Shown here piece after piece: positions 1 through 11,608 of a DNA stretch of 64,000 nucleotides. The translations under genes were made by a program, and so were the position numbers. The notes under the pieces were generated by a model, which ran no database searches, had not been told where the DNA came from, and saw only the letters and a program-made list of their open reading frames with translations. This DNA is from Bombus terrestris (Eukaryota > Arthropoda > Insecta > Hymenoptera > Apidae): the NCBI RefSeq assembly GCF_910591885.1, contig NC_063273.1, forward strand, positions 10,168,001-10,232,000. The letters are read 5' to 3'. The first letter of the stretch is position 1; every line of letters starts with the position of its first letter.

Positions 1-2340
1 AGAAAATTGAGCGACTTATAAGATACCAGTTAGGAGTTGATATAATTACTAGTTGGAATTTAGTTTCTCAACCACTATACAGAAAGTCTTTACGTCAAAG
101 ATCACCGGGCAGAACCACATTCCCCAACACAGCACAGCTATTTTCGGCCTTCTCGGTCGGTTCCACTCTTCCCCGTGTCGCCGTTAACTTATCCCGAAGA
201 ACGTGGCGCGGTCGCAACGTGAAACAATGCTCGTCGATAGCCGATATCGTATCCGAAATGGAACGGCGTAGTGGTGGCAGCCAGCAGCCGGAGCTTGCAC
301 CGTGCTATTGGAATTTACTGCTTCGAATTTCACGGTGCACCGCTTGCTGGAATCGTCGGAGAAAGCTTTCCTTGGCTCGATTCCTCCCTTCTTCTGTCTC
401 CTCACCTCTTTCCCTTTACGCTCCACCCTCCACGCAGTCCGTGTATTCCTCTTTCAGAGGAAAGAGTTTCGCGGGGCGACAGTTTAAAGTGCAAGACAGA
501 ACCATGGCGCTGTACATTAGCATTCCGCAGCTGCGACGACGTTTTTCACCGGGGCTTGACAAAAAGAAAGGCACGCTCGTCCGCGACGATCAACCGCGCG
601 AAACTGTTGCGAAGGATGGTGCGGGGATAATGTCGAGAATCGGCCGCGAGGGCTGTAAGCCACCCTCGAAGGAAGTCGAGGAATTTTGCAGCTTTTGTAG
701 AGTGTTCGTGTGCCCGTTCATCTATCATTCTTTTTTCTATAGCAACGTTTTACTTGGGAGATTTAACGTACACGCTGTAAAATTGCTGTATTTGTGCGTT
801 TAAAGCTGTGGTCAGATTTATTAAGTTAAAGCTTGAAGCAAACAGCCTGAGTTCAAGTAATTTGAAATCGCTTTGCTGACGTTGGTCGGCTGGAAGCTGG
901 TCGGTTAGTTGGAAACTGGTATTTTATTTGATAAGAAATATTCTTTTAAGTATCAAGAGCAATTGAGTTTCCTTTTACCATAATGGTAACGTTATGAGCT
1001 GATGTATATTTTGAATACCATTTGTAGGTATCTAATACTTGAAAACAAATTTCTTGAATTCAAATTGCATTTAGATTAAAGCGACATGGATTCAAGTAAC
1101 TTGCACACACTTAACCTTACACATACGCACACACATGTAAACTTGAACTCATGTACATTAATTTAAGCAACTTGAATAGTCTGAACAACGCTTTACGTTC
1201 GTGGAAAGTACACCTCTAACAGGCATTTTAACTTTAACTACGCATAATAAATACCTAATAAGTGCAGATCTGCAAAGTTTATATAAAAAATCTTGAATTA
1301 TCCAAATTTCCCATGAAGTAAACCGCCGTATATTACTTGGTATAGCACGATACTAACATCGGTGCAACCTTAATACGGCAAACAAGACAATGTTGGTATA
1401 ACGCGTTATGCAAACTTACAATCCAGTGATATCCTATATTACGAGACACAATCAATGAAAAAAATGTAGCAAAGCCATAAATTAAAACATTTAATGGTTT
1501 CGTAATATCAATTGATGTATCGCAGTACCTAAAATTATATTGTTATAAAAAGCTATACATATGCATAGAACGAAACGAGTCTACTCCTCGAACTTCAGAT
1601 TTGCTTCAAAATAATCTCCAAATCCAACTCACTCTCAAATTCCACACCATCCTGACGAATCTGGTTCCTCGAAGACGCAGGAACCACGGGTGGCGCAATT
1701 AAGCGCGATACACGTTCGTCGAACGTGCACGTCCTTTAATTTTCCTAATGGACATTATAGCGTAGCGGGGCCACTTAGCGTGACATTTTCATCGGGAGAT
1801 TTCGTGGGATAAACACGCGGCAGTCCCGGCCACGAGAGCCCGGAGTAATGCTTGCGGTTCACGAGGCAGTCGCGCGGAGCTTCGTCCTCCGGTAATCCGG
1901 CGTGACACATCGCCGATGCATCGAGCTGAACACCGCCGTCGTTGGGAGAGGGAGATGCATTTGCAGCCGATTGTCACGGCTCTGTGTTTCTGGCGAGGTA
2001 CCAGACGAGGACAGGGACTAAACCGAGACACGAGTACGCGCCGTTCGCTAAAGCGGAACAGAGATACAACGATACAGAGTGGAGAAGGCCGGAGGGGGAA
2101 GAGAATCCGTTGTCGCGGCGCGGTTGCCTTAAGTCGGTTGGTTGTTAAGCCGCGAGACGAATTCCCCTGGACGGGAACGTTTCTTGCTAATGCCAACGCC
2201 GTCCCTAATCTGCCTTTCGCCTTTCCTTCATCCATTCCGGCTGCATGGCTCGTTCGGGATCCTTAGCCAGCGGAAAGCTCTTTGCGTGCATTAGCGTGCG
2301 CCTGTCATTTGCCTTGTCCATGTTCGAACGCCGCGTGCCC
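1..2340. other. Non-coding DNA: two GC/CpG-rich islands around an AT-rich stretch
   Basis: Islands lie at about 180-720 and 1650-2340, separated by AT-rich sequence (720-1650). Open frames in the islands (for example 219-803 plus and 1789-2235 minus) overlap on both strands, have compositionally biased translations and show no recognisable domain, so I do not call them genes. The AT-rich part holds the palindromic CAAGT/ACTTG motifs listed separately and a CA-rich patch at 1102-1137. The islands could be regulatory sequence; that is inference. Confidence 0.6.
845..1180. repeat. Cluster of palindromic CAAGT-N-ACTTG motifs (left cluster)
   Basis: TTCAAGTAATTTGAA is at 852-866, TTCAAGTAACTTG at 1091-1103 and a diverged TTAAGCAACTTGAA near 1163-1177. 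The core at 1093-1103 is CAAGT-A-ACTTG, a perfect 5+5 inverted repeat with a 1-base spacer. The same motif recurs in the right cluster at 31585-32180. It could be a degenerate minisatellite, part of a dispersed repeat family, or a homotypic cluster of sites for a dimeric DNA-binding protein. The motif is visible; any function is unknown. Confidence 0.5.
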
Positions 2341-3032
2341 ACGGATTTTTCAGTTTAATTTTGGATTTGATGAGATCTCGTGTGGCTATATGTACGTTGG
2401 TTTTATATATTCGATATGTTGAAAATGTGACTCCTCGATGTTCTAGGAATTCTGGTGCATTGCAGAGACGTTCGTAATAGAACTGTGAAACGAACCATTC
2501 AGAGAACACATGATGAATTTCGTAAAGTGAAAAGTACAGAAGAGCGATGATATTACAATTGTTTTTAAAATTTACCTTAGTATTTGACATTATTGTTATT
2601 CATCGTTGCGAATGAATTTATGGATGTCATTTGTTTCTTGAGAGCCGAATATTAATCCTGTGATCGTGTAATGACATTAAGAAATTAATAAGAAGCAGAG
2701 CTAGCTTGGAGTTAGGAAATAATCCTAACCGATGAACTAGTTAAAGTGCATTACCTTTCAACATTTAACAATTAAACTTCCAACGTTTTTTCATCGGAAC
2801 TATAAAACCATTCTGCAAAATGTTCAAATTGCTACAACTCCAACCAAACGAAGATTACCGCAGGGAAGTAAAAATGGCCTCTCGTGGGACCTTATGAAAA
2901 TTTAGCCAGCAACAGAGTCTTAAATCTCATTAAAACGCGGAGCTCGCCTCGGGGGGTGATCGAACGGGGTTCGCAATCGAGACAGAGAAGAACAGAAAAC
3001 TCGCAACGATATAAAGGGAAAAAGTGGAAAAA

Positions 3033-3060
3033 AGAGAGAGAGAGAGAGGAAGAAGAAGAG
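3033..3060. repeat. Compound microsatellite (GA)n(GAA)n
   Basis: A GA run at about 3033-3049 passes directly into GAA-type units to 3060. It sits at the edge of a GC-rich island and yields a low-complexity Glu/Arg-rich translation that should not be taken as protein. Confidence 0.9.
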
Positions 3061-4812
3061 AGATTCACCGGTTGGCTGACGACGTTTCGAGGGAGTAGTG
3101 ACTGCAGGGATGCCACCCTAATTACCCTTGGCTCGATAAAAAAAAACGAATTAAAGAAAAGAATGAGGTGGAGCCGAGGGTGGGCTGCTCGTGACAGCTA
3201 GCTAATCGGGGTGTTTAAGAGTCTACATTGATCGCCCAGGCCTCGTTAAAACCGGGCAGAGGAAAAGGCTCTCGCCGCCTTATTTTTGCCAGGCGTGATA
3301 ATGGGGGTTGAACGAGGCGAGCTGGGAGGCGGCGGATGGTGAAGCGGGGAAAGGCGGAGCGGGGGCCGAACGAAAGAATGCTGAATCGTATGGCCACGCT
3401 TGTGATTTACGGGCCTGGGTTCGCGCCACTTTGCATACCGATCGACGAAATCGCGCCCGGCCATTACCGGATGGCCAATGAGGAGCCTACAATGATTCAT
3501 GTATTACGTGCAAAAAATTGCCGGATAATTTGGCCGATAATTAAACGCGCGATCGATCCCTTTTCTCGTAAACGCTACCATCGTATCTTGGGAGAATACC
3601 AATCATGCGACTACGAGTGAAGTGTCTTTCGTGTCTTGCAACATTGAAATTCACGGTATTTTGATATATTAGGATTCGGAGATATCGGTATGGTTATAAC
3701 TAACTTGCAGTTGCTCTCGTTTTCTATTCCTACAATTTATGACTCTTCGGTGTTTGCTTTAATTCTCAGATATTATATCTACATGTATGTCTATATAGAA
3801 TCTTGTTAATCCTGGATTGGGTAGCTGAATGTTTCAGCTATGAAAATGATAGATTATTTTATTGACAGCCGCTTGAAACAAATTCAGATCTACTATTGAG
3901 TTACATACACTTCTTGTAAATATGAATTTTAAAAGAAAATGGACGAAGAACGCAGCATTTCATTATAAAATTCCACAGTTAAAATACCTGAAACGTTCGT
4001 ATAAACTGAGATAACAAAGAACGTTTAAGAGATTCATCAATATCAATTCCAATTATAATTCGTAATTTCCTTCTGTAAAGATTAAACGCAGGGTATCATT
4101 TTTTCAAAATTTCTCGACAGCGGAACTGTCTTACTCGCCTAAAGTCAGGCTCTTCGTGCCAAGCTCATGCATATTTTCGAGCTGTTTCGAGAGTCGAGAC
4201 GAAGCCAAGGCGGGATCATCGATTTCGACGTTAATAATGAAAAGAAACGAGATAACTGTGCGTCCGTTTCCCTGGACGACGTGGAGGGCTGTCGGCGGGG
4301 GAGAATCGTAATTAAATAAAGTCAGCTTCTTCCGTTCTCCATTATCTGTTATCTGAGCGTCACGATGCCGCTGCCGTCGTCGTGACGCCGACCGAGGCGC
4401 GAGTCCGATATTTTATTTATTTAGATGCCGAGATGAGAAAAAGTAATCAAGGGTGCGCTAATGGATGGCCCCAGCTCTTCCTCGTTTCCACCGTCGGACA
4501 ACTTTTTGCTTCTGTTTCCTTTGCCCCCGTTGGCCCCATCGTCCGCCATAATTACGCGGCGACTGAACTCTTCGCGCGCCTGTCGACTCGCTTCGAATGA
4601 ATAACGCGTATGAAACTCGTCCGTCTCGATGATAATGACGCGGTTCCATCTACTACTTGTTTGATCCAGCGTTTCTTGAGTATAGAGTCGCACATTGTGA
4701 TTAACGCGTAATTGCTGAAGAAGGAAATTCGCGATGATGTTTTGCCGAGAATTATGTTACGAGATTAGATGGAGTGCAGAAATGGTAGAAGTAGATCGTA
4801 CCTTATGTGTCA

Positions 4813-4886
4813 GACAGGTTTTAATCGCTTTATGATTTTTTTAGCGTTAGACGGGTTTCAATCTTTTTTATGGTTTTTTAGTTGTA
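4813..4886. repeat. 37-bp tandem duplication (two diverged copies)
   Basis: The block at 4813-4849 (starting GACAGGTTTTAATC) is followed immediately by a similar block at 4850-4886 (starting GACGGGTTTCAATC). Both are 37 bases and align without gaps at roughly three-quarters identity. Both carry a T-run followed by TAG. It is an old local duplication in AT-rich DNA with no evident function. Confidence 0.7.
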
Positions 4887-7359
4887 GAGACGATTTACAT
4901 AATACCTTCTCTTATATGATTTATTCTAGTTAACATATATAATCTAGAATAATAATGAGAAAGTTTTACGATAAATTTAAAGATGAATATAATATGTGGA
5001 ACATATATAACATTGATGAAACAAATCTGTATGTAAGTTCTATTTCTCCGCTTATATCCATAAGAGTATGAATTTGCATAAACAGCCGCGTTATTATTAA
5101 ATATCCGCTTACTGATAACATTTCAATTTATAGGTTAGACCCACTAACTTGGTTACAGTACTATTTCCTTGATTTAAATCAAACTCTAAATATAATCTAC
5201 GTAAAAGAATAGTACGAACTTAAGCAGAAATTAACCCGTAGATTTTCTTCTTCTTTGCCAATCTATGGCTCCTTTTTTCAGGCTCTGTTTCCTCGTTCCC
5301 AGTTTCCCGCGGTCGGTGCAGGGACCATCAGATTGCGCTTCAAGGAAATTGAAACATCCACCGCCTAGAGGCGAATCGAGACCATGATTTAGAGTACAAT
5401 TTTGAATTATGCGTTCTCCTATATTAAAGTATTTCGAATGCAGAGTCATTTCGCGCGATGCCCTTCTTACACCACCATTTCCGGCAACTACATTCTCTAC
5501 TATTTTTTTTTACGAAAATTTTCTCTCAAAACACGATTCATCGATGCTCGTCGGAAATTCAACGTCGTAAGTTATTAGAGCGGCATTAAGGCGTTTCAGT
5601 TTCGATCGAATTGGGATTCGGGGTCGGTATTGAATCTTTTAGAGGGTAGCTTACGATATTAATGTATCGAATATTGGTTGGTCGATATAAATCTATCAAT
5701 GATTCAGAACGCGTCAATTTCGAACGAGCGAGTCGCTGGAACGTAAGAGGATAAATGAAAATTGATCGAACTTCGGATTCTGATTTATAATGTGAGGAAA
5801 AGTCAAGGAGCTATTACTTCCTAACTTCCACCAAGTTTCTTTTTCATTGCCTTATCGTTTCTTTTCCACCTATCCGATTTACCACACTCGTTAAGCGATC
5901 AGAGCTATTTTTCTAGCCGCGACCTTTTCACTCTCAGCCGTAAAAGCACGATTGCACCAACCAGAACATTATTTCCAATAAGAGTATTAATAGATTTTAC
6001 TCATCTTTTTTACTTTGTTATTTAGTCGATAATACTTACCTTCGTACGAATATTTCATTCTATACGTGTATGATTTAATCATAATCAGATTTTTGAAAAT
6101 TCTAATTCCTAAAATATATTGCGATCTGTGAGTCTTTAAAGAGTGGACGATATCTCGGTTTTTTGTTAGAACCTTTATACGATCCCCTCAGAATTCGAAC
6201 TGATCAACTCAACCTTTTATCAATTACTAAATTCTATCACATAAATACATAATTAATATTGAATTATCGAGGGACAAGTTACTTACCGTCATGAATTCCA
6301 TTATTACAAAAGCTTCACATAAGCAATAGCAATTTCCAAAGTAAATGAAGAAAATAATGTTCGTCATATCATTACCTTTTCCAGCTTTTTAATTTATGGC
6401 GCTGATCAATGTGTCTTCTGAACGATTTGTATAACGGATATGTATTAACAGTTATTTTCGGTACCTTCTCAACCCCTGTTGAAGTATTCACGAGTCATAC
6501 ATTCTCTTCCACGCAACGAACCTCTACTTTCATCCTCACTTTAACCATTTAAGCAACTACAATTTACTCGGACACCCAGCGACGGTATATCCAAAGTAAC
6601 AACGTGTTTTCCCTCGATAATGCCATAATCCAATCTTCCATCCCACCAGCCTCGACAATCAAGACCCGGAGCAGCTTTTTCCCGTGCGGAAGGCCCATCG
6701 ACGAAGATCGATCAAGTCTGATGACGAGAACAGGCGTTGAAGAACATCCACGCTCGTTTGTCCGATCGTCGTCGGCGCGATCTCCCGAGGAACGCGAGTA
6801 GCCGAAATCGAATTTGTCTCTCGCGACGATCCATTACCGAGCACATCCCTTCAGCCTTTTTCTCGAGTCCTCCGTGACGTCGGCGGCGTAGGAAAACCGG
6901 TGCTCGCGCACGTCTACACAGGTAGCGAGGCAGGCGACCAGGCGGGACGGGCCATGCATTATGTATAATACATCACGTTATTGGTTCTCTCAGTGATTCC
7001 ACCCTTGCCAGCCTTATCGTGTACCGCGCCACGGCTCGGCCTAGTAAAACATAAGCATCGGGAAACGATAAATAAGGGAAACGTGGGCCGCATGCCGCGC
7101 CACGGTTCCCGCAGAAAGCGTGCGCGGGGAAAATGTTCTGGGTCGAGCTCCTCTTTCTCCTCTTTTTCATTTGGATCTCGTGGTTCGGAGAGGGTAAAAC
7201 TGGTAGTTGTATGGTAGCCAACCTTTTCACAGGGCCACCCTTGGATTCTTAAGGAAGGTTCGAAAAGCAGAACCACTCGACCCTCGACCTATCACGTATG
7301 CACGTTTCATGCCACCCTCTGCACCGCTTACGTGCTCTTTTCGATATTGCGCCAACTTG

Positions 7360-7386
7360 TTTAGGTTATTTAGGTTGTTTAGGTTG
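7360..7386. repeat. 9-bp minisatellite, three units of TTTAGGTTR
   Basis: Three consecutive 9-mers (TTTAGGTTA, TTTAGGTTG, TTTAGGTTG) occupy 7360-7386. Each contains TTAGG, the insect telomeric pentamer, but the period is 9 rather than 5, so this is a local minisatellite and not an interstitial telomere. Confidence 0.8.
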
Positions 7387-7632
7387 CAATTTATTAGAGG
7401 AATTTTGTAGAATTGGCGAATGGACGAGTTTGAAATTCATAGGAATGATTCGTTATCGATCGATGTTACCAGAATTACGGGTACGGTAATTTATTATATT
7501 ACTGGTTTAGTATCATTAGTTAGTAGTAGCTACGTAGTGTGTAACTACGAATGTCGGATTTATTAGTACTTGTTACAGTTACAATTCCATGTTATTAATC
7601 GATACTATTTCTGACAAATCTGTTTTGTGTAA

Positions 7633-7694
7633 AGGCTCTCAGGGATTAAATCGATCAACTCTACATTTTTCTAATTTTTTTAGTTTCATTACAT
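7633..7694. repeat. Dispersed 60-bp repeat, copy 1
   Basis: Starts AGGCTCTCAGGGATTAAATC and runs through a T-rich segment to TTTCATTACATTA. It matches 8627-8686 with about two substitutions and one single-base length difference, while the flanks diverge quickly. The two copies are about 1 kb apart in the same orientation. Such similarity in otherwise freely diverging DNA indicates a recent copy event, gene conversion or constraint. Confidence 0.8.
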
Positions 7695-8626
7695 TACAGT
7701 TCAGACTAGTTAATTCCAAAATTATCCGTGCATTATGTAGCCCTTATCAATTACAATTAACTGCAAGAAAGGGAGAAAACAAAAGTAAGGAGAGAAAGAA
7801 AAGAAGGTTTCAGAAATTTCTAGTCATTACAACACTCTAAATTGATTGAACCAGCTATAAACTGCTTTAAACCGCACGAAAAGAAAAATAGAAGCACACA
7901 GCCATAGTTTCTATTTTCTTTCTATATTATCTGACTCATAAACTATCATCTTTCCCTAAATCCAGCCTTATCCAGCGTTCGCTAACACGGTAACCCATAT
8001 AAAAGGTGCCAGGGTTCGCGGATATTTTTCCAGCGTGATTCCAACGAAGCGCGTTTCCCTCGAGTCCCGGTATCAGTCAATCGATCATCTCGTCAGTGTC
8101 GTGACACGGTTGCTCGACACTCGATACTCGTCGTTCATCGGCAGCCACCATGATAGAACAGGGGGAAAGGCGGTTGGTACAACGGCATTCGTCACGTTAT
8201 CAAGTCGGCCGCACACGCCGCGTGTTGATACACAATTATGCATGGAAACGTGCCGACAGGGTGGAGTCGCCGCGCCGTTCGTTCGCTAGATTCTGCTCGG
8301 AGACATTCTTTCGTAGAAACAGGGGGCTGTCCAACGTTTATCATACGACGTTGAGTGCCAGCACTCCGGTGATCCATGACTCCTTGGAGAATGCGACAGA
8401 ATGAGGGAGTCAGGGAAATAGGTTTGAGAACTTGTTCGCACAGTGCTGAAGCGTCCAGCTTCTCTGGTAAGAATACGAAATCGAGTGAAACAGCAACCGG
8501 TAAAGTTGCGTGGGAGACTTAACTCTTCTTATGTGAATTTAACATTTTTACTTTATTTTTTACAAGTTCCACCGGTTGAGTATTTTAGTTTAGTTATTTT
8601 TAAGAACTGTTCGATTACACGAATAC

Positions 8627-8686
8627 AGGCTCTCGGGGATTAAATCGATCAACTCTATATTTTTCTAATTTTTTAGTTTCATTACA
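8627..8686. repeat. Dispersed 60-bp repeat, copy 2
   Basis: Starts AGGCTCTCGGGGATTAAATC and continues in parallel with the copy at 7633-7694. Sequence 5' of both copies shows only faint similarity and sequence 3' none, so the repeat boundary is sharp. No terminal inverted repeat or target duplication is evident. It may be a fragment of a larger dispersed family. Confidence 0.8.
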
Positions 8687-8858
8687 TAGACATAAATTTA
8701 GCGTTCTATTCTCAAGAGGCGATTTAAATTCATTTGCTGTAAGAGAATGACATAAAAAATGACCTTTCTGTATTTTTTTATCGTGCTTTCTAAACGCATC
8801 ATATCACAGGTTTTATACGAGGCCACGAGGTGTCTTAGTATTTAAGAACAAGAGTATA

Positions 8859-9114
8859 TTAGGTTGTCCCAAAAGTTCCTTTCGTTTTACAAAGAAGTAA
8901 TAGATGCACAACATTTATTTTATTTTATTGAATTATGTAGTAATAGAACAAAATGGATCATACATTTTGTAATAATGGAACAAAATGTATTATACATTTT
9001 TGTAATAATAGAACAAAATGGATAATACATAATTCAATAAAATAATATAAAACGAAAAATGTTGTGCATCTATTATTTCCATCTAAAACGAAAGGAACCT
9101 TTGGGATGACCTAA
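8859..9114. mobile_element. Mariner-type MITE with long terminal inverted repeats and TA target duplication
   Basis: The element starts TTAGGTTGTCCCAAAAG and ends with the inverted counterpart (reverse complement TTAGGTCATCCCAAAGG). It is bounded by TA at 8857-8858 and 9115-9116, the dinucleotide duplicated by Tc1/mariner transposases. The arms stay complementary for about 80 bases, including shared ATAGATGCACAACATTT and TTTTATTGAATTATGTA segments, so the 256-bp element could fold into one long hairpin. The middle contains about two and a half short internal repeats built on AATAGAACAAAATG and its palindromic neighbour. No transposase is encoded, so it is non-autonomous and would have been mobilised in trans. 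Superfamily assignment is well supported; the exact family is not. Confidence 0.9.
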
Positions 9115-9116
9115 TA

Positions 9117-10116
9117 CTAAATATTTTTATCTTATCGCGAATATCGTTACTTCGATTCCTGCAGCTCCTTCGATCTTCAATTTAAAATCTATCTATTATC
9201 GCTAACTACGATGGCGGCACTAAACTTGAAGAAACGCGTTCGATTTAAGAATTCCACGACAATCTCCTGAACCTCGGTCGCCATATCTGCCCAGCACGCA
9301 ACACACAATAATCTTACCGATGCACGAAACGTCTGCGGGGCACTTTACATTCTCGTGATTTCCTGTCGTTCGGCCATTCTCTCTCCCGTTCTGCATTCAT
9401 CGACGGATCTCTCCGCAGGCTCTCCTCTCTTTCTTCGGCTGACGAATTTATTGCATCCGAAACGGAGCGAAGATTTCGCGGGACCGTGTGAAAGCGAGCG
9501 ACTCGCACGCGCGAAAGAAGCTCCCTTTGCTTGGCCCGGGACGCGGAATCTCATTTAGAATTCATGCAGTACGTACGACCGAGACTCCAGAACAGAGTAG
9601 ATCGTCCTATCGGGTTGTAGGGGGTTTGGGGGTGGTTCTTCGTGGTGTTGGGAAAGATCCTGAGCGTCGGGAGAATAAGAGAACGAGGAAGGATGAGGGC
9701 ATAGGGAAAAGGAAAGGAGGCGAGGAGGGTGGCAGCGCGGTGACACTCTCATTTCGGGCAAAATTTACAAGCCGTTCCCTCGCGTGCTTCGCATAGTCAG
9801 ACCTAGTCCAACCTTACTATGTAGATATTCTCAACATAGCTAACGGTCTGATGTAATTCAACGTGCGGCAGCTACTATTCGGTACTTGTCTTTTAGACTC
9901 GTTTGACGGTGATCTGAGTTCGGGGTAAATAATTGGATGGATAAAACAATGTTTATTTGATATTGAGAATGGATACTGAATGAATATCAAAAATGGATAC
10001 TGGTAGTAATAAGATATTTTAACTGAATGAAGACCATACGGGAAAAATATGTTAAGTTCATTTTTGTTGATTTTGTAACTTAGATTACTTGGTAGTTAAA
10101 AAGTAGTACTTCGATA
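9117..10116. other. Non-coding DNA with a CpG-rich island at 9290-9790
   Basis: A GC-rich island holds overlapping open frames on both strands with Arg/Ser-rich low-complexity translations and no domains. It is followed by AT-rich sequence with a small local repeat of ATGGATACTG (about 9969-10001). No RNA gene or site is evident. Confidence 0.55.
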
Positions 10117-10860
10117 TGAAATTGTTATTGTTATTATTCGCGGATATGTAAGCCTTAAGTATACAATTTTGTTACAAGTCGTTTGTGGATGACAAAGTTC
10201 TATTAATATCATACTTGAAGGAGGGTTGTGAACAGAAAAAATCTATCGCATCACAAACTTTATTGACGTTTATTATTATGCAGTTAACGCAATTAAATCG
10301 GTTAGAGATCGTATGGTAAGCTTCTTGATGCAGTAACATACGATTTCTTCTGAATGATGTATTTAACTTAAAAAGAAACAAAATCTCAAAACACATGATA
10401 GTATCATTTAGCATTTTATGTGCCATCAGTAAGTCAAGTATAATGGGCCTGCGACCCATTCGATGGGCGGTTGGTACTTGCAAACATGTTACAAATGCTA
10501 ATATGGAGATCAGACAGCTCTCAAGTATTCCAAATCAGGACGGACACATAAACAATACAGAATTCTCAAAGTATTAATATTCTTAAAAAATTTAAATGTG
10601 CAGGTAACCTAAAGCTTTAAATAACTAGATAGTTAAATTGACGTGTCTAGCAAATGAAAGGTTCGTCAAGAAAGTGGCGCCAAGATCACAAATATCATTT
10701 ACATTAGACAAAATTGCTGAATAACTTGATACATTCAAAGATATGAGCTTTTTGAAAATGGACAATTAATTGGCAGAATAATGGTCAGGGGTACTCGTCT
10801 TCAACTTATAGGAACAAACATGAGAATCTTACGAATTTTCAACACTAGAACCAATAAAAT
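10117..10860 (-). mobile_element. LINE (non-LTR retrotransposon) relic, reverse-transcriptase C-terminal end
   Basis: Read on the minus strand, broken frames recover the order expected for the region after the catalytic domain of a jockey/CR1/L2-like reverse transcriptase. A segment reading RRVPLTIILPIN lies at about 10798-10840. NDICDLGATF then LSFARH (the usual DLGV..D..LSF..H block) lie at 10643-10699. RPDLEYLRAV-stop-SPY (usual RP.LEYAS.VWSPY) lies at 10501-10544. The C-terminal block, open from 10483 to 10172, has KMLND at residues 23-27, FRRNR at 44-48 and NCVNCIII..NKVC..IDFF at 64-83. In-frame stops and frame changes show it is dead. The 3' end carries a simple ATAACA-type tail at about 10119-10142. 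Identification rests on motif order, not a database search. Confidence 0.72.
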
Positions 10861-11095
10861 AATGTCAAAATGATTAATTTGTCATAACATAGTAAGGGAT
10901 AAAAGGTTTGTTTCTTTTCTAGCATTATGTATCCTATGTTGTAAATATTTTGGCAGGAAAATTCCATTTTTATTTCTTGTTCTTGATACAAGGTTTATAT
11001 CGCATATTGCCCATAACTCTGCTGATAGAGCTACTTGAATTGTAGGTGTTAGTGATGATAATACCCTAAGTAACTCATACATCAACGCCACCCTG
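10861..11095. other. AT-rich segment upstream of the LINE relic, possibly more of it
   Basis: On the minus strand 10882-11091 is open (69 codons), directly upstream of the LINE relic and in the same direction. It would correspond to the palm/thumb-proximal part of the reverse transcriptase. I see no YADD or similar catalytic motif and no clear alignment, so it could be a decayed part of the element or unrelated sequence. Confidence 0.3.
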
Positions 11096-11608
11096 CTTCT
11101 TTTTGGCTCTTTTCAATAGGGCGTTCTCCATGTACTCGTCATCCACGAAACACCTCACTACCGGTCGGCACGCAATGATCGCGAGCTACTCTCGCGATAC
11201 CCCTGCTGCTGGCCACGCCAACGGAATTGTTGCGCCATTATGGAAGTTACGTGGGCGTGCACGATCGCAATTCGCCGCTTGCCAACTTTATTTACGAATT
11301 GGATCGGTCGACGGCACGAGAGCAAGGGATCGAGAAACCTGTTCCTCTTCGCGCGGCTCTTCCGCAAGCCAATCGTGAGTCTCAGGTTCGTTTCGCAGCA
11401 CAAAAGGGAAAATTAACGATTCCCTAACGAATCGATGTTTATTTGACTTCCTCATGGTATGTGCTGCAAGTGGTGGAAGGTTTATCATTGGTTCGGTACT
11501 TAATTTTTGGAACCGAAGAAACTGAATGTCCACATATTTTTGTTTGAAATGTAAAAATGGTATGGAAATGTGTTCAGTATGTCGTAGATGGAAGATAGTT
11601 CGAGATAG

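Larger units (their letters stand above)
2341..6600. other. Non-coding DNA, mostly AT-rich, with islands at 2930-3540 and 4130-4720
   Basis: AT-rich stretches (2341-2880, 3600-4120, 4760-6590) are interrupted by two GC-rich islands. The first island includes a small perfect inverted repeat, GGCCAT and ATGGCC, at 3459-3476. A 99-codon minus-strand frame at 2291-2590 and a 94-codon plus-strand frame at 3336-3620 resemble nothing I know. No tRNA-like or domain-bearing sequence was seen. Confidence 0.6.
6601..8858. other. Non-coding DNA: islands at 6640-7350 and 8030-8460, AT-rich between
   Basis: The first island has dense CpG, and short open frames there run in all directions without domain content. 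An AT-rich segment (7400-7980) follows, then the second island. TATAAAAG at 7998-8005 opens the second island, but no initiator lies at the expected distance, so I do not call a promoter. The dispersed repeat copies at 7633 and 8627 flank this second island. Confidence 0.55.

Noticed and set aside
219..803. 194-codon plus-strand frame as a gene
   Set aside because: Several frames overlap on both strands in a GC-rich island, and the translation has no recognisable motif.
7360..7386. Interstitial telomeric repeat because of repeated TTAGG
   Set aside because: Period is 9 (TTTAGGTTR), not the 5-base insect telomere unit, and there are only three units.
7998..8005. TATAAAAG as a core promoter
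   Set aside because: The only good initiator-like TCAGTC is about 75 bases downstream, too far, with no recognisable transcript.
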